A stretch of 64,000 bases of DNA from Mayamaea pseudoterrestris (GCA_027923505.1 BROI01000006.1:558001-622000); one strand, 5' to 3'; shown: positions 52,332-62,357, numbered from the stretch's first letter. The notes: generated by a model from the sequence alone, not told the origin. Numbers and translations: made by a program.

Positions 52332-52352
52332 GGTCCGCTCGGGGAATCGAGC
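52332..52352 (-). repeat. Partial tRNA-Pro-like fragment
   Basis: GGTCCGCTCGGGGAATCGAGC matches 19 of 21 bases of the 3' acceptor and T-arm part of the tRNA-Pro gene 320 bases downstream (52653-52673), in the same orientation. A GCAAAA word, like the tRNA terminator side, lies just before it. The similarity stops at the end of the T loop. Confidence 0.45.
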
Positions 52353-52648
52353 ACGGGATTTCTCACCATTTCCCGTTCGAAACGTGGTTCAAAAATATTG
52401 CTTTCAGAGAAGCCAAAAAAGTCGGAAACAGCACCAAGGTGCTAACATTCTAGGTTCTGCCTGAGTCTTATCCCTGTATGTACGTGTTCTTCTGGACATG
52501 TAAGATGTAGTCCCCTGGATGCTCCTCGGGCACCTCGACAGCATGCATTGAGACAGCCAGCAAACACGCCCAAGTTCCCTGGGAACTCCGATTCTTTTTT
52601 ATACATAGCAAAAGTGATTTCACCCTGGTTAGGATTGTTTCAGGGGGC

Positions 52649-52652
52649 AAAA
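52649..52652 (-). terminator. RNA polymerase III terminator (TTTT) of tRNA-Pro
   Basis: The tRNA is followed on the minus strand, after one base, by TTTT, the minimal polymerase III stop signal. Confidence 0.6.
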
Positions 52653-52653
52653 G

Positions 52654-52724
52654 GTCCGCTTGGGGAATCGAACCCCAGACCACCTCGACCCGAACGAGGT
52701 ATCATACCACTAGACCAAGCGGAC
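52654..52724 (-). tRNA. tRNA-Pro (anticodon CGG)
   Basis: On the minus strand 71 bases fold as a complete cloverleaf: acceptor GTCCGCT pairs with AGCGGAC, the D arm is GTCTAGTGGTATGATA, the anticodon stem CCTCG/CGAGG encloses loop TTCGGGT (anticodon CGG), and the T stem TGGGG/CCCCA encloses TTCGATT. The A and B boxes (TAGTGGTATG-type and GGTTCGATTCC) are intact. No intron and no encoded CCA. The loop and D arm match eukaryotic tRNA-Pro. Confidence 0.95.
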
Positions 52725-52998
52725 TTTAGAATGAAGATGAGGGAAATTGAAATAAGAACCTAGCAGTTTTATTTTCAACTACCATCATCCTCTGACATTA
52801 AATTAAGGACTTTGTGAACATTTAAAGATGAGGCAGGATGTCCTCATTATTACGTTGCTAGTGTGTCAATATGTGCAAGGTCTAGGCAGTGATATGATAC
52901 GGACTACGTAGCTACGGTGCAGTGGCTCGCTGATTTTAGATCAGTACCGGAAAGACGGACGACATTTTCATTCGGTTGGATCAATTATTGCGACCGAG

Positions 52999-54567
52999 AT
53001 GACCACCAAGATCGGCACTTCATTCAAAATATATTTTTCCATTCCGCAACACCACGGCAGTATGTCTGTACAAAGAAGCCACAGGATAGTTAGGCAAGAT
53101 GTATTACAGTCATTTCTTATGCTTATCTCGTTGCTACGCCTCAGCATTCACGCCCGAGTCGCAGATCCCTCCAATGCCAGCAACAGCAACAACAATCATT
53201 GCTTTGGCCATTCACTAAAGGTGCCATCGAAAAGTCTGAAGCAACACTTTGTCATTGCACATCGCGGAGCATCCGCTCATTTACCGGAACACACGCTGGC
53301 AGCCTACCAGTTGGCCCTTGAGCTTGGCGCAGACTTTATTGAACCCGACCTAGTATCCACAAGCGACAATCAACTCATGGCAATGCATACTTCGGATCTA
53401 AACATTACTTCCAATGTCTTTGAAGTGTTTGGTGATTCACGCGAGCCATGGTTTAGTCCCTTTGCCAATCGATCCAGCTACTGGGCCTTCAACTTTACGG
53501 CGGACGAGATTCGCCAGTTGCGGGTCAAGCAGCGACTGCCAAGTGCAAGGACCAGCATGTACGACGGCATGTTCCAAATACCAATGCTCAACGATATTTT
53601 GGAGTTGCTGAATGTTTACAATAGCAATACACTATCGCAACTTGTTGTAACAGCAAGTGCTACCAAAGATGCAAAAGTCGACGCGTCGAATCTTCGTCGA
53701 GTAAAACTCGCGCAGGCGGGCTTGTACGCCGAGCTCAAGGATAGTGTTTGGCTAAAAGAGGAGGCGAACATTGACTTGGTGCAGCTGCTACTTGATCATG
53801 TGCAAACCAACCAGGAGTCATGGGATCCACTGCTAAAGTGCCAAACTGGCTTCAAGTACGATGAATACAAAGTACCTGGTTTCATTGTTCAATCGTTTGA
53901 TCCAAACGCCTTGGAACGACTCCATGATCAGTGGGCAGATACGCTAACAGCAACCTACGACTATCCGATGCCACCATCCATATTGCTTGTTTCGGCACCC
54001 GACTGCTGGGCGGATGACTTTTGGTTCCAATTGGGCGAACACTGGCGCGGCTACGTGGATGGTTTGGGACCCGACAAGCGGTGCATGCTCGACGACCAAA
54101 CGCGACAAGTCTTTTTGGAGAAGGCGAGAGAGTTTGACATGGTGCTGCATCCGTGGACGGAGCGACCAGAAACAATCTACTTGGCGAATGGATTTGACAG
54201 CATATTGGATGAGACCAAGCATTTGTATTGCATGTGCGGAGCGCAAGCGGTCTTTTCGGAAAGTGTATCCACGGCTGTGGCGGCGATTGCACTTGGTTGC
54301 GATGACTTAATTGAGAATGGAGCTTCTCCAACCGTCTCGTCAAATGATGCCGACTCGAACAAGACATTGCCAGTCTCCGCAACATCAGTATGCGTCTATG
54401 ACGACATCGCAGCATCAGAGATATATCTTACAGCTTCAGCGTTCATCGGAGGCATTGTTGCTACGCTATTGGTCAGCTGCTTGATTCGTCGACGTGCGGT
54501 GCAAAAGCAACAATTTCTAGGGCGTCGGAGAGTGCCAAGCTACGAGAACGAACTAGAGTTGACGTAA
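52999..54567 (+). CDS. Glycerophosphodiester phosphodiesterase family protein, membrane-anchored
   Basis: The ATG at 52999 gives 522 residues. The GDPD barrel starts with the signature FVIAHRGASAHLPEHTLAAY, then LGADFIEPDLVSTSDNQLMAMH, MYDGMFQIPMLNDILELL, GLYAELKD and, late, FDMVLHPWTER. The usual second motif LVVxHD reads LMAMHT, so the Asp after the second His is replaced by Thr, while both His are kept. A hydrophobic segment near residues 35-50 (LQSFLMLISLLRLSIH) may be a signal peptide or anchor; a C-terminal helix (YLTASAFIGGIVATLLVSCLI) and basic tail make a second anchor, so the catalytic part is probably on the outer or lumenal face. It should split glycerophosphodiesters. Upstream the word CTACGTAGCTACGG lies at 52903. 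Confidence 0.88.
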   Translation: MTTKIGTSFKIYFSIPQHHGSMSVQRSHRIVRQDVLQSFLMLISLLRLSIHARVADPSNASNSNNNHCFGHSLKVPSKSLKQHFVIAHRGASAHLPEHTLAAYQLALELGADFIEPDLVSTSDNQLMAMHTSDLNITSNVFEVFGDSREPWFSPFANRSSYWAFNFTADEIRQLRVKQRLPSARTSMYDGMFQIPMLNDILELLNVYNSNTLSQLVVTASATKDAKVDASNLRRVKLAQAGLYAELKDSVWLKEEANIDLVQLLLDHVQTNQESWDPLLKCQTGFKYDEYKVPGFIVQSFDPNALERLHDQWADTLTATYDYPMPPSILLVSAPDCWADDFWFQLGEHWRGYVDGLGPDKRCMLDDQTRQVFLEKAREFDMVLHPWTERPETIYLANGFDSILDETKHLYCMCGAQAVFSESVSTAVAAIALGCDDLIENGASPTVSSNDADSNKTLPVSATSVCVYDDIAASEIYLTASAFIGGIVATLLVSCLIRRRAVQKQQFLGRRRVPSYENELELT

Positions 54568-54634
54568 CATATCTGCGGTGGGCGCTATGGCCATTATAAA
54601 CATATAAACCACGGACGAATTGAGTCGCTGATGC

Positions 54635-56415
54635 TTAATACTTCATCAACGTTTTTAATGAAGTCGGTTTTCCAGTGCTATCCACGCTGCAATTTGCGTT
54701 TCCAATAAATAGTTGGGCTACATGCTCCGTTGAATTTACACTTAACATGGCAACATTTCTCTTGCGCGATGACCTGACTCCGTCCCACAACAATTCATGT
54801 CCGGTCAGGTTCATAGCTCGAATTTCCTTCAAAGAACTAGTCAAAAATTGGACAAGCGACTTGGCACTTGGTCTGTTCGCTGGCTGATGGCGATATGCTC
54901 GACGCATGGCTTCCAGCAAAACGTGTACCGCCGGGTCTGGATATTCTTCGATACAATGGGGAATAGGAGGAAGTGCTCCAGTTGATCGCTTCAAGTGAAC
55001 GATGATAGCCTTTTGTTTTGGCGTTACTTTATGAGTATGCGGTACCTTCCAAGGAGTGGAACCAATGGCAAGACGATAAAAAATATTGCCCAACGCATAA
55101 ATATCAACCTTTTCCGTCCCACGAGGCGGATTATGCGTTGATTCATCCTCGCTTGCAACTTGCTCCTCTGGTGCCCGCCATCGTGGATTCGGAAAACGGC
55201 TTAGAAATGGACATGGTTCATTAGTCTCATTGTGTTTCATGAGCAAGACTGCGATATTAAAGTCATTCAAAACGGCGCGATTATCTTGTGTAAGGACAAG
55301 GTTTGCGGGATTCAAGTCATTGTGAACAAGACTGGGCATATTCGACGTAATGCCATGCACATCAGCGACCCCTTGAGCGACTTGAATAGCCATTTTTAAT
55401 CGTTGAATCGAGTCCAGTCGATTCACGAGGGTCTCGAAGTTTTTGCCAGCAAACTCGGTCACAACAGAGGTTCCGCAAATGGCGTAAATGTCGATAATAT
55501 TACGTGAGGCCGTCAAGGTTTCCATAGCAACCGCATCAACTCGATTGTGCTCGTAGTAGGCTTCGTCAAAGTTGTGCTCGATTCTGCAAGGCAAGAAAGG
55601 TGCGATACGACGGCGTCAGATAAAATGCGCACAGGAAAATTGAACCACAAACTCTATTGGAAAACTCACTTCAACGTTTTCCACACGGTAACATGTATGC
55701 TGCCAACACTGCCGACAAGATTTTCTTGCTGTTTCCACGCGAGCCGCCAAAATCCCTTGGACGAGAGGACACTCAGCGATTGGTCCAGCAATTCTTCAAC
55801 CATACTATGCGCGTGGATGTTGTTACAGACGGGATAAAAAGTGCTTTGCCAGCTCGGATCAATCGGTTCGCAGTGCGGATCGTACTCATGCTTCGGATAT
55901 AGTCGACGCTCCTTCGAATCTGAATAGAATCGCGTTGGATCATGCTCGGAAGCAAGCGAAGAGACTGTACGCGGAGGCTTGATGGGGTACAACGATTCTT
56001 CAGGATGTTCATACTGCGTTTCCCTTAAAGAAGCGACGGAGTAAAGTATCGGCTGGCATTGAAGATGGCCCGAGATTGCTGCAGGGGCCGAGTGATTCCG
56101 GTCATCCAGCCTGCAAAGCATAATGCGCGGAAACGTCCTTTGGCGCAGTCTCATCGAAGCTTCCTTCACGAGTAATTCTCGTGGTAAGGAACGCTCCATA
56201 TATCGCGAGAAGGAGAAGAGAACGACAATTGTTCCCGCTAGCAACATGGTGTTCAAAATGCGAAAGACTTGATTCATTTTGAATATTGGTCGTCGCGGTT
56301 CCTTTCGCACCATGGCTGGGCGAGGCTCCTGAGCATGAGTAACGTTGCTAGCAATGACATTGCTTGTTTGCTCGACTAGGTCATTGCTCGTGGCAACTAG
56401 ATTGCGATGCGCCAT
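54635..56415 (-). CDS. Single-pass membrane protein kinase-like protein with altered HRD and DFG motifs
   Basis: Exons 56415-55670 and 55583-54635, with an 86-base intron (GTGAGT...TTGCAG), give 564 residues. A membrane helix spans about residues 50-70. The kinase-like domain starts near residue 220 (FWRLAWKQQENLVG, VTVWKTLK with the likely ATP-Lys K246), and the splice restores KIEHNFDEAYYEHN and DAVAME. Conserved motifs are changed: HRD is HND (336-338), DFG is DFN (356-358), and APE is present as RWRAPEE. The Asp of the catalytic loop is kept and HxDLNPANLVL follows. ALGNIFYRL and RPSAKSL mark the C lobe. The metal-binding DFG Asp is kept, so weak activity is possible. The enlarged N-terminal part is unlike known receptors. 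Confidence 0.82.
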
Positions 56416-56763
56416 GAGAGCAAACAAGTTCGAGGGCAATGGTTATTATATCTAGCGCAAACATCGTGTGACGATTCTTCCCGGCTACAACCTGCTGCCG
56501 CGCAAACGAGGGATGCGTTTTATCTGTCTTTGTTTCTCAATGGACGATTCGTGACGGAAACAGACCGTTTCGTATCGTTCAAGTACAGCACCTCCTCGGC
56601 ATGCGATCGGTTAAGCTATGGAAGAACTACGACAGCAGTTTGCTCGCAGCGGTGATGTCAGGTTCCACGTCGAACTTGCTTCTGACGTCATTGGCGTCAT
56701 CTTTGTGACACTTGGCTAGAAAGTACTCAGTGACGCAACGACATTGAAGAACACGTCTGATGC
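56416..56763. other. Divergent upstream region
   Basis: Between the kinase-like gene and the RING/SAP-like gene. It contains the TGACGTCA site listed separately and no open frame. Confidence 0.5.
56685..56692. promoter_or_regulatory. CRE-type palindrome TGACGTCA
   Basis: It lies 72 bases before the RING/SAP-like gene start (56764). The role is inferred by similarity with the other two sites. Confidence 0.35.
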
Positions 56764-59055
56764 ATGAGCGAGCGAGCGAGTCAACGACCATGGGAGAAGG
56801 GATCATTTAAGACTCCGTCTCCGCCGCTAACTGTAAACGAGACGCACATTCCTGCGACTCCCATCGCTAATCCCTCGCGCAACCCGTGTCTCAAACGTAA
56901 AATTTCCCATATGGAGAACTTCTTTCGCGAACTATTTCAGCAGCGAGCGCAGGCACAGGCACCTCCTGGTGCGGCTGGCGGAGACGATAACAACTCCGGC
57001 GCGAATAACAACGGAGCGATTGCGCCAGACGTTAATGTAACGGCTAATGCGGATGCTGAACCGAATGCTGTTCCCGTCTTTGTCTTTATGAGTCCCGATT
57101 ACATTATGGCAACCATTTTCGGCGGCCCCATGGGAGGCATGCCAGCAATGCCTGCTGGTATACCAGTCCCACCCAATTTCATGAACGCCGCCATGGCTGC
57201 CAGCATGATGCAGGAGCAACCAACGGGGTCGCCTCCAACGTCGGCCCGCGCCTTGCAGCAGCTGCCAATCATTTCCGTCACCTCGCACGATTTGATCGAG
57301 CCTGTGAATCGCGAGTGCTGCATTTGCTTGGCGGAGAACGAGTTGCACTCCAAAGTCCTGCGACTACCCTGCGCGCATATTTTGCATCCCGACTGCGCCA
57401 AGCAGTGGCTCACCAAGCATAACACTTGCCCAGTCTGCCGGTACGAGCTACCGACTGATTGTCCTCAATATGAGCAGGGTCGACTGGAACGCATGCGTAG
57501 TCGCAAGCCGCGGTTTGCCCGACATGAACTCGACCGCTTGAGCATTCGCGAACTCAAGGAATTGTTGAAGCGAGAGGATGTAGCGTCAGACGTGAGCAAG
57601 TACCATCCAGTTGACAAGAATGACTTGATCCAGTATTTGATTCAGTCGAATGTGATTGATTTAATACCGTCTCCACCACCAGTCGAGTATTGCTACACGG
57701 AGCTAAAGCAAATGAGCATTTCGCGTCTCAAGGAGGTGATGAATGACGCTGGCGTGTTTTTCAGCAAGGAGGATGTCGTTGAGAAGGATGATTTATTGCG
57801 TCTCTTTCTCATGAGCGGTCGCCTCACCGTTTTGTCCGAGGAAGAGACATTGCAAAAGCAAACGTCGCCAGATGGAAAGCCGACTGATGCGACAAAATTG
57901 CGCGAGCATCGCTCTCCTCCGCTCGTAGAGACTGTTTTCGACGATTCGGATGAAGAAAATTGCGACAATATGGATGAACGGGCGGATGCGGATCTGCTCA
58001 TGGAAGAGAATGATTCGTTTGAGCCAGCTGCTGCTCCAGACGGCATGATGGCCGAAACTGGCCAATACGAGGACGCCGACGAAATTCAAGTTGTACATTT
58101 GGGAGCTAATGATGCGGACATGGATGATATCATGGATGTTGACGAAGAAGAGATTCAGCGGGTCCAGTCTTCGTCCGGTGATTTGCAGATTTCTCAGTCG
58201 GTTGGCACGGAAACAATTCTAGGTGTAGCATTCGATGCCAATGAGCCAAGTCAAGGCACTGACCAAGCGGCTTCACGCACTCGCGTAATTTCGGATGCTT
58301 CGGTGGCGACGACAAGCAGCTCTGGCGGAGAAGTCAGCGAAGATAATGTTCGAATTGAAGATAATGGATTAAGCCAAGGAGGAAATTTGGATGGCGAGCA
58401 TGTGGACTATGACCACAATGCGAACGATGCATCGCTCTCTCGTAAACGCCAGCGCCGGTTGGACGAGGCCGCCATTTCCTCATTGACAGAAGAGGAAGCA
58501 TGCGACGGGGACGGCGGTGGCATGGAGGAGAACCAACAGACTGTTCATCAAAATCAAAGTGTTGAGATTCAAGTCACCGAACCTCCTTATCCGACCATGG
58601 ATCATTCCGAATCAGAAATTGTCCAACGTTTTCAAGCACTTGGCATTAATCAGTTGCAAGTCCTCGCACGAGAATACTCGGTGGACACGACAAACTGCCT
58701 CGAAAAGGGTGACATTATTGATCGCTTGGTAGCATTCGACCAGTCCCGCGCCGTCAACACCACGTTTGAAGATTGGGGCTGCGGTGAAATGCGCGCTCTT
58801 GCGTCCCTAGTCGACGTTGACTTGTCGCAAACAACATGTCGCCACGAAATGATTGGAACCTTGCACGACGAAGTGAGTCGCCGACCCCATGCTGGTCGAT
58901 ATCTATTGGCACTGGCTCCACTGGCGCGCTTGACCACGGCCCAGCTGCAGGCGGTCGCCCGCGCGTGGGTGGTGAATGTTTCCGATTGCTTGGAGCGAGG
59001 TGAAATTATCCACCGCTTGGTGTTTGCGGCGCAGAATCGCGAGTATGCTCGGTAG
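56764..59055 (+). CDS. RING-H2 protein with five SAP-like repeats
   Basis: The ATG at 56764 gives 763 residues; a second in-frame Met (MENFFRELF, about 56911) is an alternative start. Residues about 80-165 are Ala/Gly/Asn/Met-rich. The RING-H2 lies at about 185-226: ECCICLAEN, LPCAHILHPDCAKQWL, NTCPVCRYEL. It is followed by two SAP-like helix units (LSIRELKELLKREDV...DKNDLIQYL; MSISRLKEVMNDAGV...EKDDLLRLF), a long acidic Ser/Asp/Glu-rich spacer, then three more units at the C terminus (LGINQLQVLAREYSV...EKGDIIDRL; GEMRALASLVDVDL; LTTAQLQAVARAWVV...ERGEIIHRL). The RING implies E3 ligase activity; the repeats may bind DNA, RNA or protein. Combination and number of units are unusual. Confidence 0.85.
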   Translation: MSERASQRPWEKGSFKTPSPPLTVNETHIPATPIANPSRNPCLKRKISHMENFFRELFQQRAQAQAPPGAAGGDDNNSGANNNGAIAPDVNVTANADAEPNAVPVFVFMSPDYIMATIFGGPMGGMPAMPAGIPVPPNFMNAAMAASMMQEQPTGSPPTSARALQQLPIISVTSHDLIEPVNRECCICLAENELHSKVLRLPCAHILHPDCAKQWLTKHNTCPVCRYELPTDCPQYEQGRLERMRSRKPRFARHELDRLSIRELKELLKREDVASDVSKYHPVDKNDLIQYLIQSNVIDLIPSPPPVEYCYTELKQMSISRLKEVMNDAGVFFSKEDVVEKDDLLRLFLMSGRLTVLSEEETLQKQTSPDGKPTDATKLREHRSPPLVETVFDDSDEENCDNMDERADADLLMEENDSFEPAAAPDGMMAETGQYEDADEIQVVHLGANDADMDDIMDVDEEEIQRVQSSSGDLQISQSVGTETILGVAFDANEPSQGTDQAASRTRVISDASVATTSSSGGEVSEDNVRIEDNGLSQGGNLDGEHVDYDHNANDASLSRKRQRRLDEAAISSLTEEEACDGDGGGMEENQQTVHQNQSVEIQVTEPPYPTMDHSESEIVQRFQALGINQLQVLAREYSVDTTNCLEKGDIIDRLVAFDQSRAVNTTFEDWGCGEMRALASLVDVDLSQTTCRHEMIGTLHDEVSRRPHAGRYLLALAPLARLTTAQLQAVARAWVVNVSDCLERGEIIHRLVFAAQNREYAR

Positions 59056-59335
59056 ATTTGTAGTAGTGTAGCACATGTAATTAAAATGTAAAGCATGAGA
59101 CAGATGATTGCGAGCGTTAACTATCGTCGTTTGAGAGACTTTTTATACGATACTTATAGCGCAGTATCGCCAACTTGCAAGCACTGCCAAGGTAGCTCTT
59201 GGTCACACTGCGACGTGCACAAGATTTTCGGCGTGACAACCATCGATCCATTCGCTTCGACAGCTGGCGACTTGCTCAGCTCACTGTTTCTGCAATTATC
59301 AATCAATTCTCCATCTTATTTAACTATTTATTTTT

Positions 59336-61213
59336 ATGAAGAATCTTGTCGCTGCTGTAGCGTTTCTGACGTTTGGCTCCGTCGACGCCTTTGTCAGTTC
59401 AGGGCGCACCGCTTTGACACCGCGACGCCGCTACTCCTTGTTAACTCCGCGACACGTAGCGACAACACCACCGGCACCAATTCTGGCAGCCCAAGATGCT
59501 CACGATGACGACTGTCCATACAAGGATACATACGAATTGAACAAGGCGCTGCGGAAACTAGCGAGTCTCAAGGGCGATGCAGACGATCATGTTGATGACG
59601 ACGAAACGGAATCGCACGGCAAACGCTTCGACCACGCTGATACATCAGCGTCCATGATTGCTAAAGCCGCATCCTGTCAGGAGGAATGGGAAAAGTATAG
59701 GTTTCGGCAAAATGGCAGCGTTCAAGCCGACTTGTTTAGTTTGAATACCGTGCTCAAAGCGTGGAGTCGGTGCGCGCAATTTTTGGCCGAGCAGCGTTCG
59801 CATAGCGGCAGCAGCGGCAGTCAGCAGCAGCCGGTATCTATGGATCGCACCGTGAACAATGCTGTTTCCGCGCAAGCAGTGACTGCGAATGGATTAAGTA
59901 GCAGCAGCAAGAGCTTGTCCATTTACTCTATTTACACGGCGCAGGAGGCAGCGCAGCGGGCGACGGACTTGCTGGTCCAGCAGGAGAACGAGGCCAAGGC
60001 AGACAAGACTGCATCCATCGCTGCTCCAAACGCTGCGTCGTACAATATCTGCATGGATTGTTGGAGCAAGTGTCGAAGACCAGAGAGTCCCGATCAAGTG
60101 GAGGAGTTGTTTGAGCGAATGCAACGCAACAAGGCACTGCAACCTACTGTGATGACATATAATGCACTGATAGAAGCGCATGCTCATTCTGATAGACTAG
60201 ATCGCATGGAGCGAATACTGGAGTTGTGGAAGGAGATTGATGATGCTACTGACATTCAGCCGTCCGTTTGGACCTTTAATGCATTATTGTATGCCTATAG
60301 TCGAGCTGGAAAGATGCAATACGACAAACTAAAGCAACAGCAACAATCATCATCGGAAAGTGTTATCGAAATGAGTCCTCACTACGCAGCAAAGGAATGT
60401 CTTTTGCTTTTGAAGCGAATGAAAACGTCGTTTGCTGAAACAAACAGCACCGACGACCGGCCCGATATCATGACTTACAGCATTATCATTGAAGCACTAG
60501 GCCGATGCGGGTCGCCCGACATGACGCGCAAGGCCGAGGAACTACTGGAGGAAGTCAAGCGGATACCGTACTTGCAACCAACCTCGTACACGTACGCTGG
60601 TGTGTTGTCGGCTTGGGCGCGCACGAGATTGCCAGAGGCGCAGGAACGCGCCGATGCCTTGCTGCAGGAAGTGTTGGACAAAAAGTTGGCAAATACAAAG
60701 ACCTTTACAACAACCATACAAGCATGGAGTCGATCGGACTCACCAAAAAAGGCTGCGCGATGTCTCGAGTTGTTGAAGCAAATGAAGGAGATGAAAGCCT
60801 CCGGAGTAAGAGTGGTTTCACCAGACTCGTTCGCCTATCAAATTGTCATTGATGCTTGCGCAAGCGTCAAGGGCAACGCGATTCAGCAGAATGCAGCGTT
60901 GCGAATTGCATTTGCTGTGTTCAAGTCGATGCAACTCGATACAAGCGTTCATATTGGCCATTCCATTTTCTCTAGTCTCTTGAATGCAGCAGCCCGACTT
61001 CTTCCGCCTGGCGAGGAACGAAGTCAAGTTGCATCTGCAGTCTTTGAAAAGGCAATCGCCGCGCAGAAGGTGGACAATCGAGTGATTTGGTCCATGCGGC
61101 AGGGAGCGGACGCAAGCACCGTGCAGAAACTCTTGGCTTTGACGGGAAGTCAACCAGATACGAGCGTTGTCAAGAAACCATCAAGCACCACTTGGCAAAG
61201 CCGGACCAAGTAA
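59336..61213 (+). CDS. Pentatricopeptide repeat (PPR) protein, plastid-targeted
   Basis: The ATG at 59336 gives 625 residues. A signal peptide (LVAAVAFLTFGSVDA) with Phe at the cut site (VDA/FVSS) indicates plastid import. Six or more PPR units follow, for example NAASYNICMDCWSKC, TVMTYNALIEAHAHSDRLD, SVWTFNALLYAYSRAGKM, DIMTYSIIIEALGRCGSPDM, TSYTYAGVLSAWART, TKTFTTTIQAWSRSDSPKKA and DSFAYQIVIDACAS. The Ser/Gln linkers between units 3 and 4 are long. PPR proteins bind single-stranded plastid RNA and help process or edit it; the target is unknown. No C-terminal E or DYW extension is present. It is intronless. Confidence 0.9.
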   Translation: MKNLVAAVAFLTFGSVDAFVSSGRTALTPRRRYSLLTPRHVATTPPAPILAAQDAHDDDCPYKDTYELNKALRKLASLKGDADDHVDDDETESHGKRFDHADTSASMIAKAASCQEEWEKYRFRQNGSVQADLFSLNTVLKAWSRCAQFLAEQRSHSGSSGSQQQPVSMDRTVNNAVSAQAVTANGLSSSSKSLSIYSIYTAQEAAQRATDLLVQQENEAKADKTASIAAPNAASYNICMDCWSKCRRPESPDQVEELFERMQRNKALQPTVMTYNALIEAHAHSDRLDRMERILELWKEIDDATDIQPSVWTFNALLYAYSRAGKMQYDKLKQQQQSSSESVIEMSPHYAAKECLLLLKRMKTSFAETNSTDDRPDIMTYSIIIEALGRCGSPDMTRKAEELLEEVKRIPYLQPTSYTYAGVLSAWARTRLPEAQERADALLQEVLDKKLANTKTFTTTIQAWSRSDSPKKAARCLELLKQMKEMKASGVRVVSPDSFAYQIVIDACASVKGNAIQQNAALRIAFAVFKSMQLDTSVHIGHSIFSSLLNAAARLLPPGEERSQVASAVFEKAIAAQKVDNRVIWSMRQGADASTVQKLLALTGSQPDTSVVKKPSSTTWQSRTK

Positions 61214-61795
61214 TTGAAATCATGGCTCTGACTTCCTTTCTAAAGTCATTGTGTGGCCCAACTACATCACATCACACGGCAGTAGTGAAGGTTGGGGCAA
61301 AGACGTGTGGACGCAAATCGTCAGATTGCGCAAGCCAACGGACAAGATAAAAAACGTTTAAATGGTCGCATGTGCATCATTCCGCAACATTCCTGTGCTA
61401 ATCTGCAAGAAGTGCTTCCTGATATGACTGTGAAGTAATTTATGTTTCACCGGTTAGCATACTTAATCAAGTGTTAATGTCAGCAATTTTTATTACAGCA
61501 ACTACTTTGCTGTTGCCACTGGTTCTCATACAAAGCAAGCAGCCAATGGAATACACAGTTACGTTAGTTTACTTCGCTGCTGCCACACGTTACAAACAAC
61601 AAACGATGAAATATGGAACTGAAAGTTTATACGCGCTAATACTACGATTGTAAACATATGACCAAACTTGTGATTTACCGTAACGAACAGATCAAAGGGA
61701 TGCGAAAAACTGGACGGATGCGTTAAAGCTGCGGTTGGAGACTGTAGCCGCTGTTGCAACATAGATTAATAGATATCAAACGTATTAAAGCGTCG
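61214..61795. other. Convergent 3' region
   Basis: Between the PPR gene end and the HIG1 gene end. Frames such as 61471-61653 start at TTG and have no domain. Nothing else is recognised. Confidence 0.45.
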
Positions 61796-62357
61796 CTAGT
61801 TTCGATCATCCTCCTTTTGACCCTTTTTGGCGTCTTGATACATGGGAGCCACGCGAAAATCCAATCGTTCCACTCCCAAGTAACCAATGAAACATATCAG
61901 AGTGACAAACTGCGCCGCCACCCGATACTTCATCATTTTCTGACTTCGCACTGGATCGCGTTTCTGAAAGCTGCGAATACCCGAAATCAAAAAGTATGCC
62001 GTTGCTGCACATCCTATCGGTACGAGTGGTTGCTGGCGAAACTAAGAATTAGAGATACAAGAATGCGATTGGTGAGAAAGGAAAGAAAACAAATGTGACA
62101 CGCAAATTGCCGTTCATAACGAAGAAACTGCAGGCTCACAAAGCCCTTTGACCGATAAGCCAGTCTTATCGTTCTCCAAGCATCGTTGTCATTTTTCTTC
62201 ATACCTTTCTATACATCTTTTCCTCGTTTGTCTCGACTTTTCGTAGCGTTGGCGGCGGTGCTGCTGCGCCGCTTCCATAGAAAGGATCGCTATTGGACTC
62301 GCAGTATGCGCGCGGAGCTGGAGACAATATCCCTCGACTGCTGTGCGCTGACCCCAT
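61796..62357 (-). CDS. HIG1-domain protein (Rcf1-like), probably mitochondrial inner membrane
   Basis: Exon 1 is 62357-62205 and exon 2 begins at 62041 (or 62032) and ends at 61796; both acceptors keep phase 0, giving 132 or 129 residues with a 163- or 172-base intron. Exon 1: SSRGILSPAPRAY...FYGSGAAAPPPTLRKVETNEEKMYRK. Exon 2 carries the HIG1 domain: QQPLVPIGCAATAYFLISGI, then RSQKMMKYRVAAQF and TLICFIGYLGV, matching the RSQxMMRxRVxAQ signature with two helices. HIG1 proteins stabilise cytochrome c oxidase and respiratory supercomplexes. The two possible acceptors differ by FRQ. The C terminus is charged. The gene is divergent from the small unknown gene at 62960. Confidence 0.82.

Larger units (their letters stand above)
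52094..52653. other. Intergenic region holding a tRNA-like fragment
   Basis: Between the decarboxylase and the tRNA. It contains a 21-base copy of the tRNA-Pro 3' end and a CTACCTACCGTAG word near 52298. No coding sequence is supported. Confidence 0.45.
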
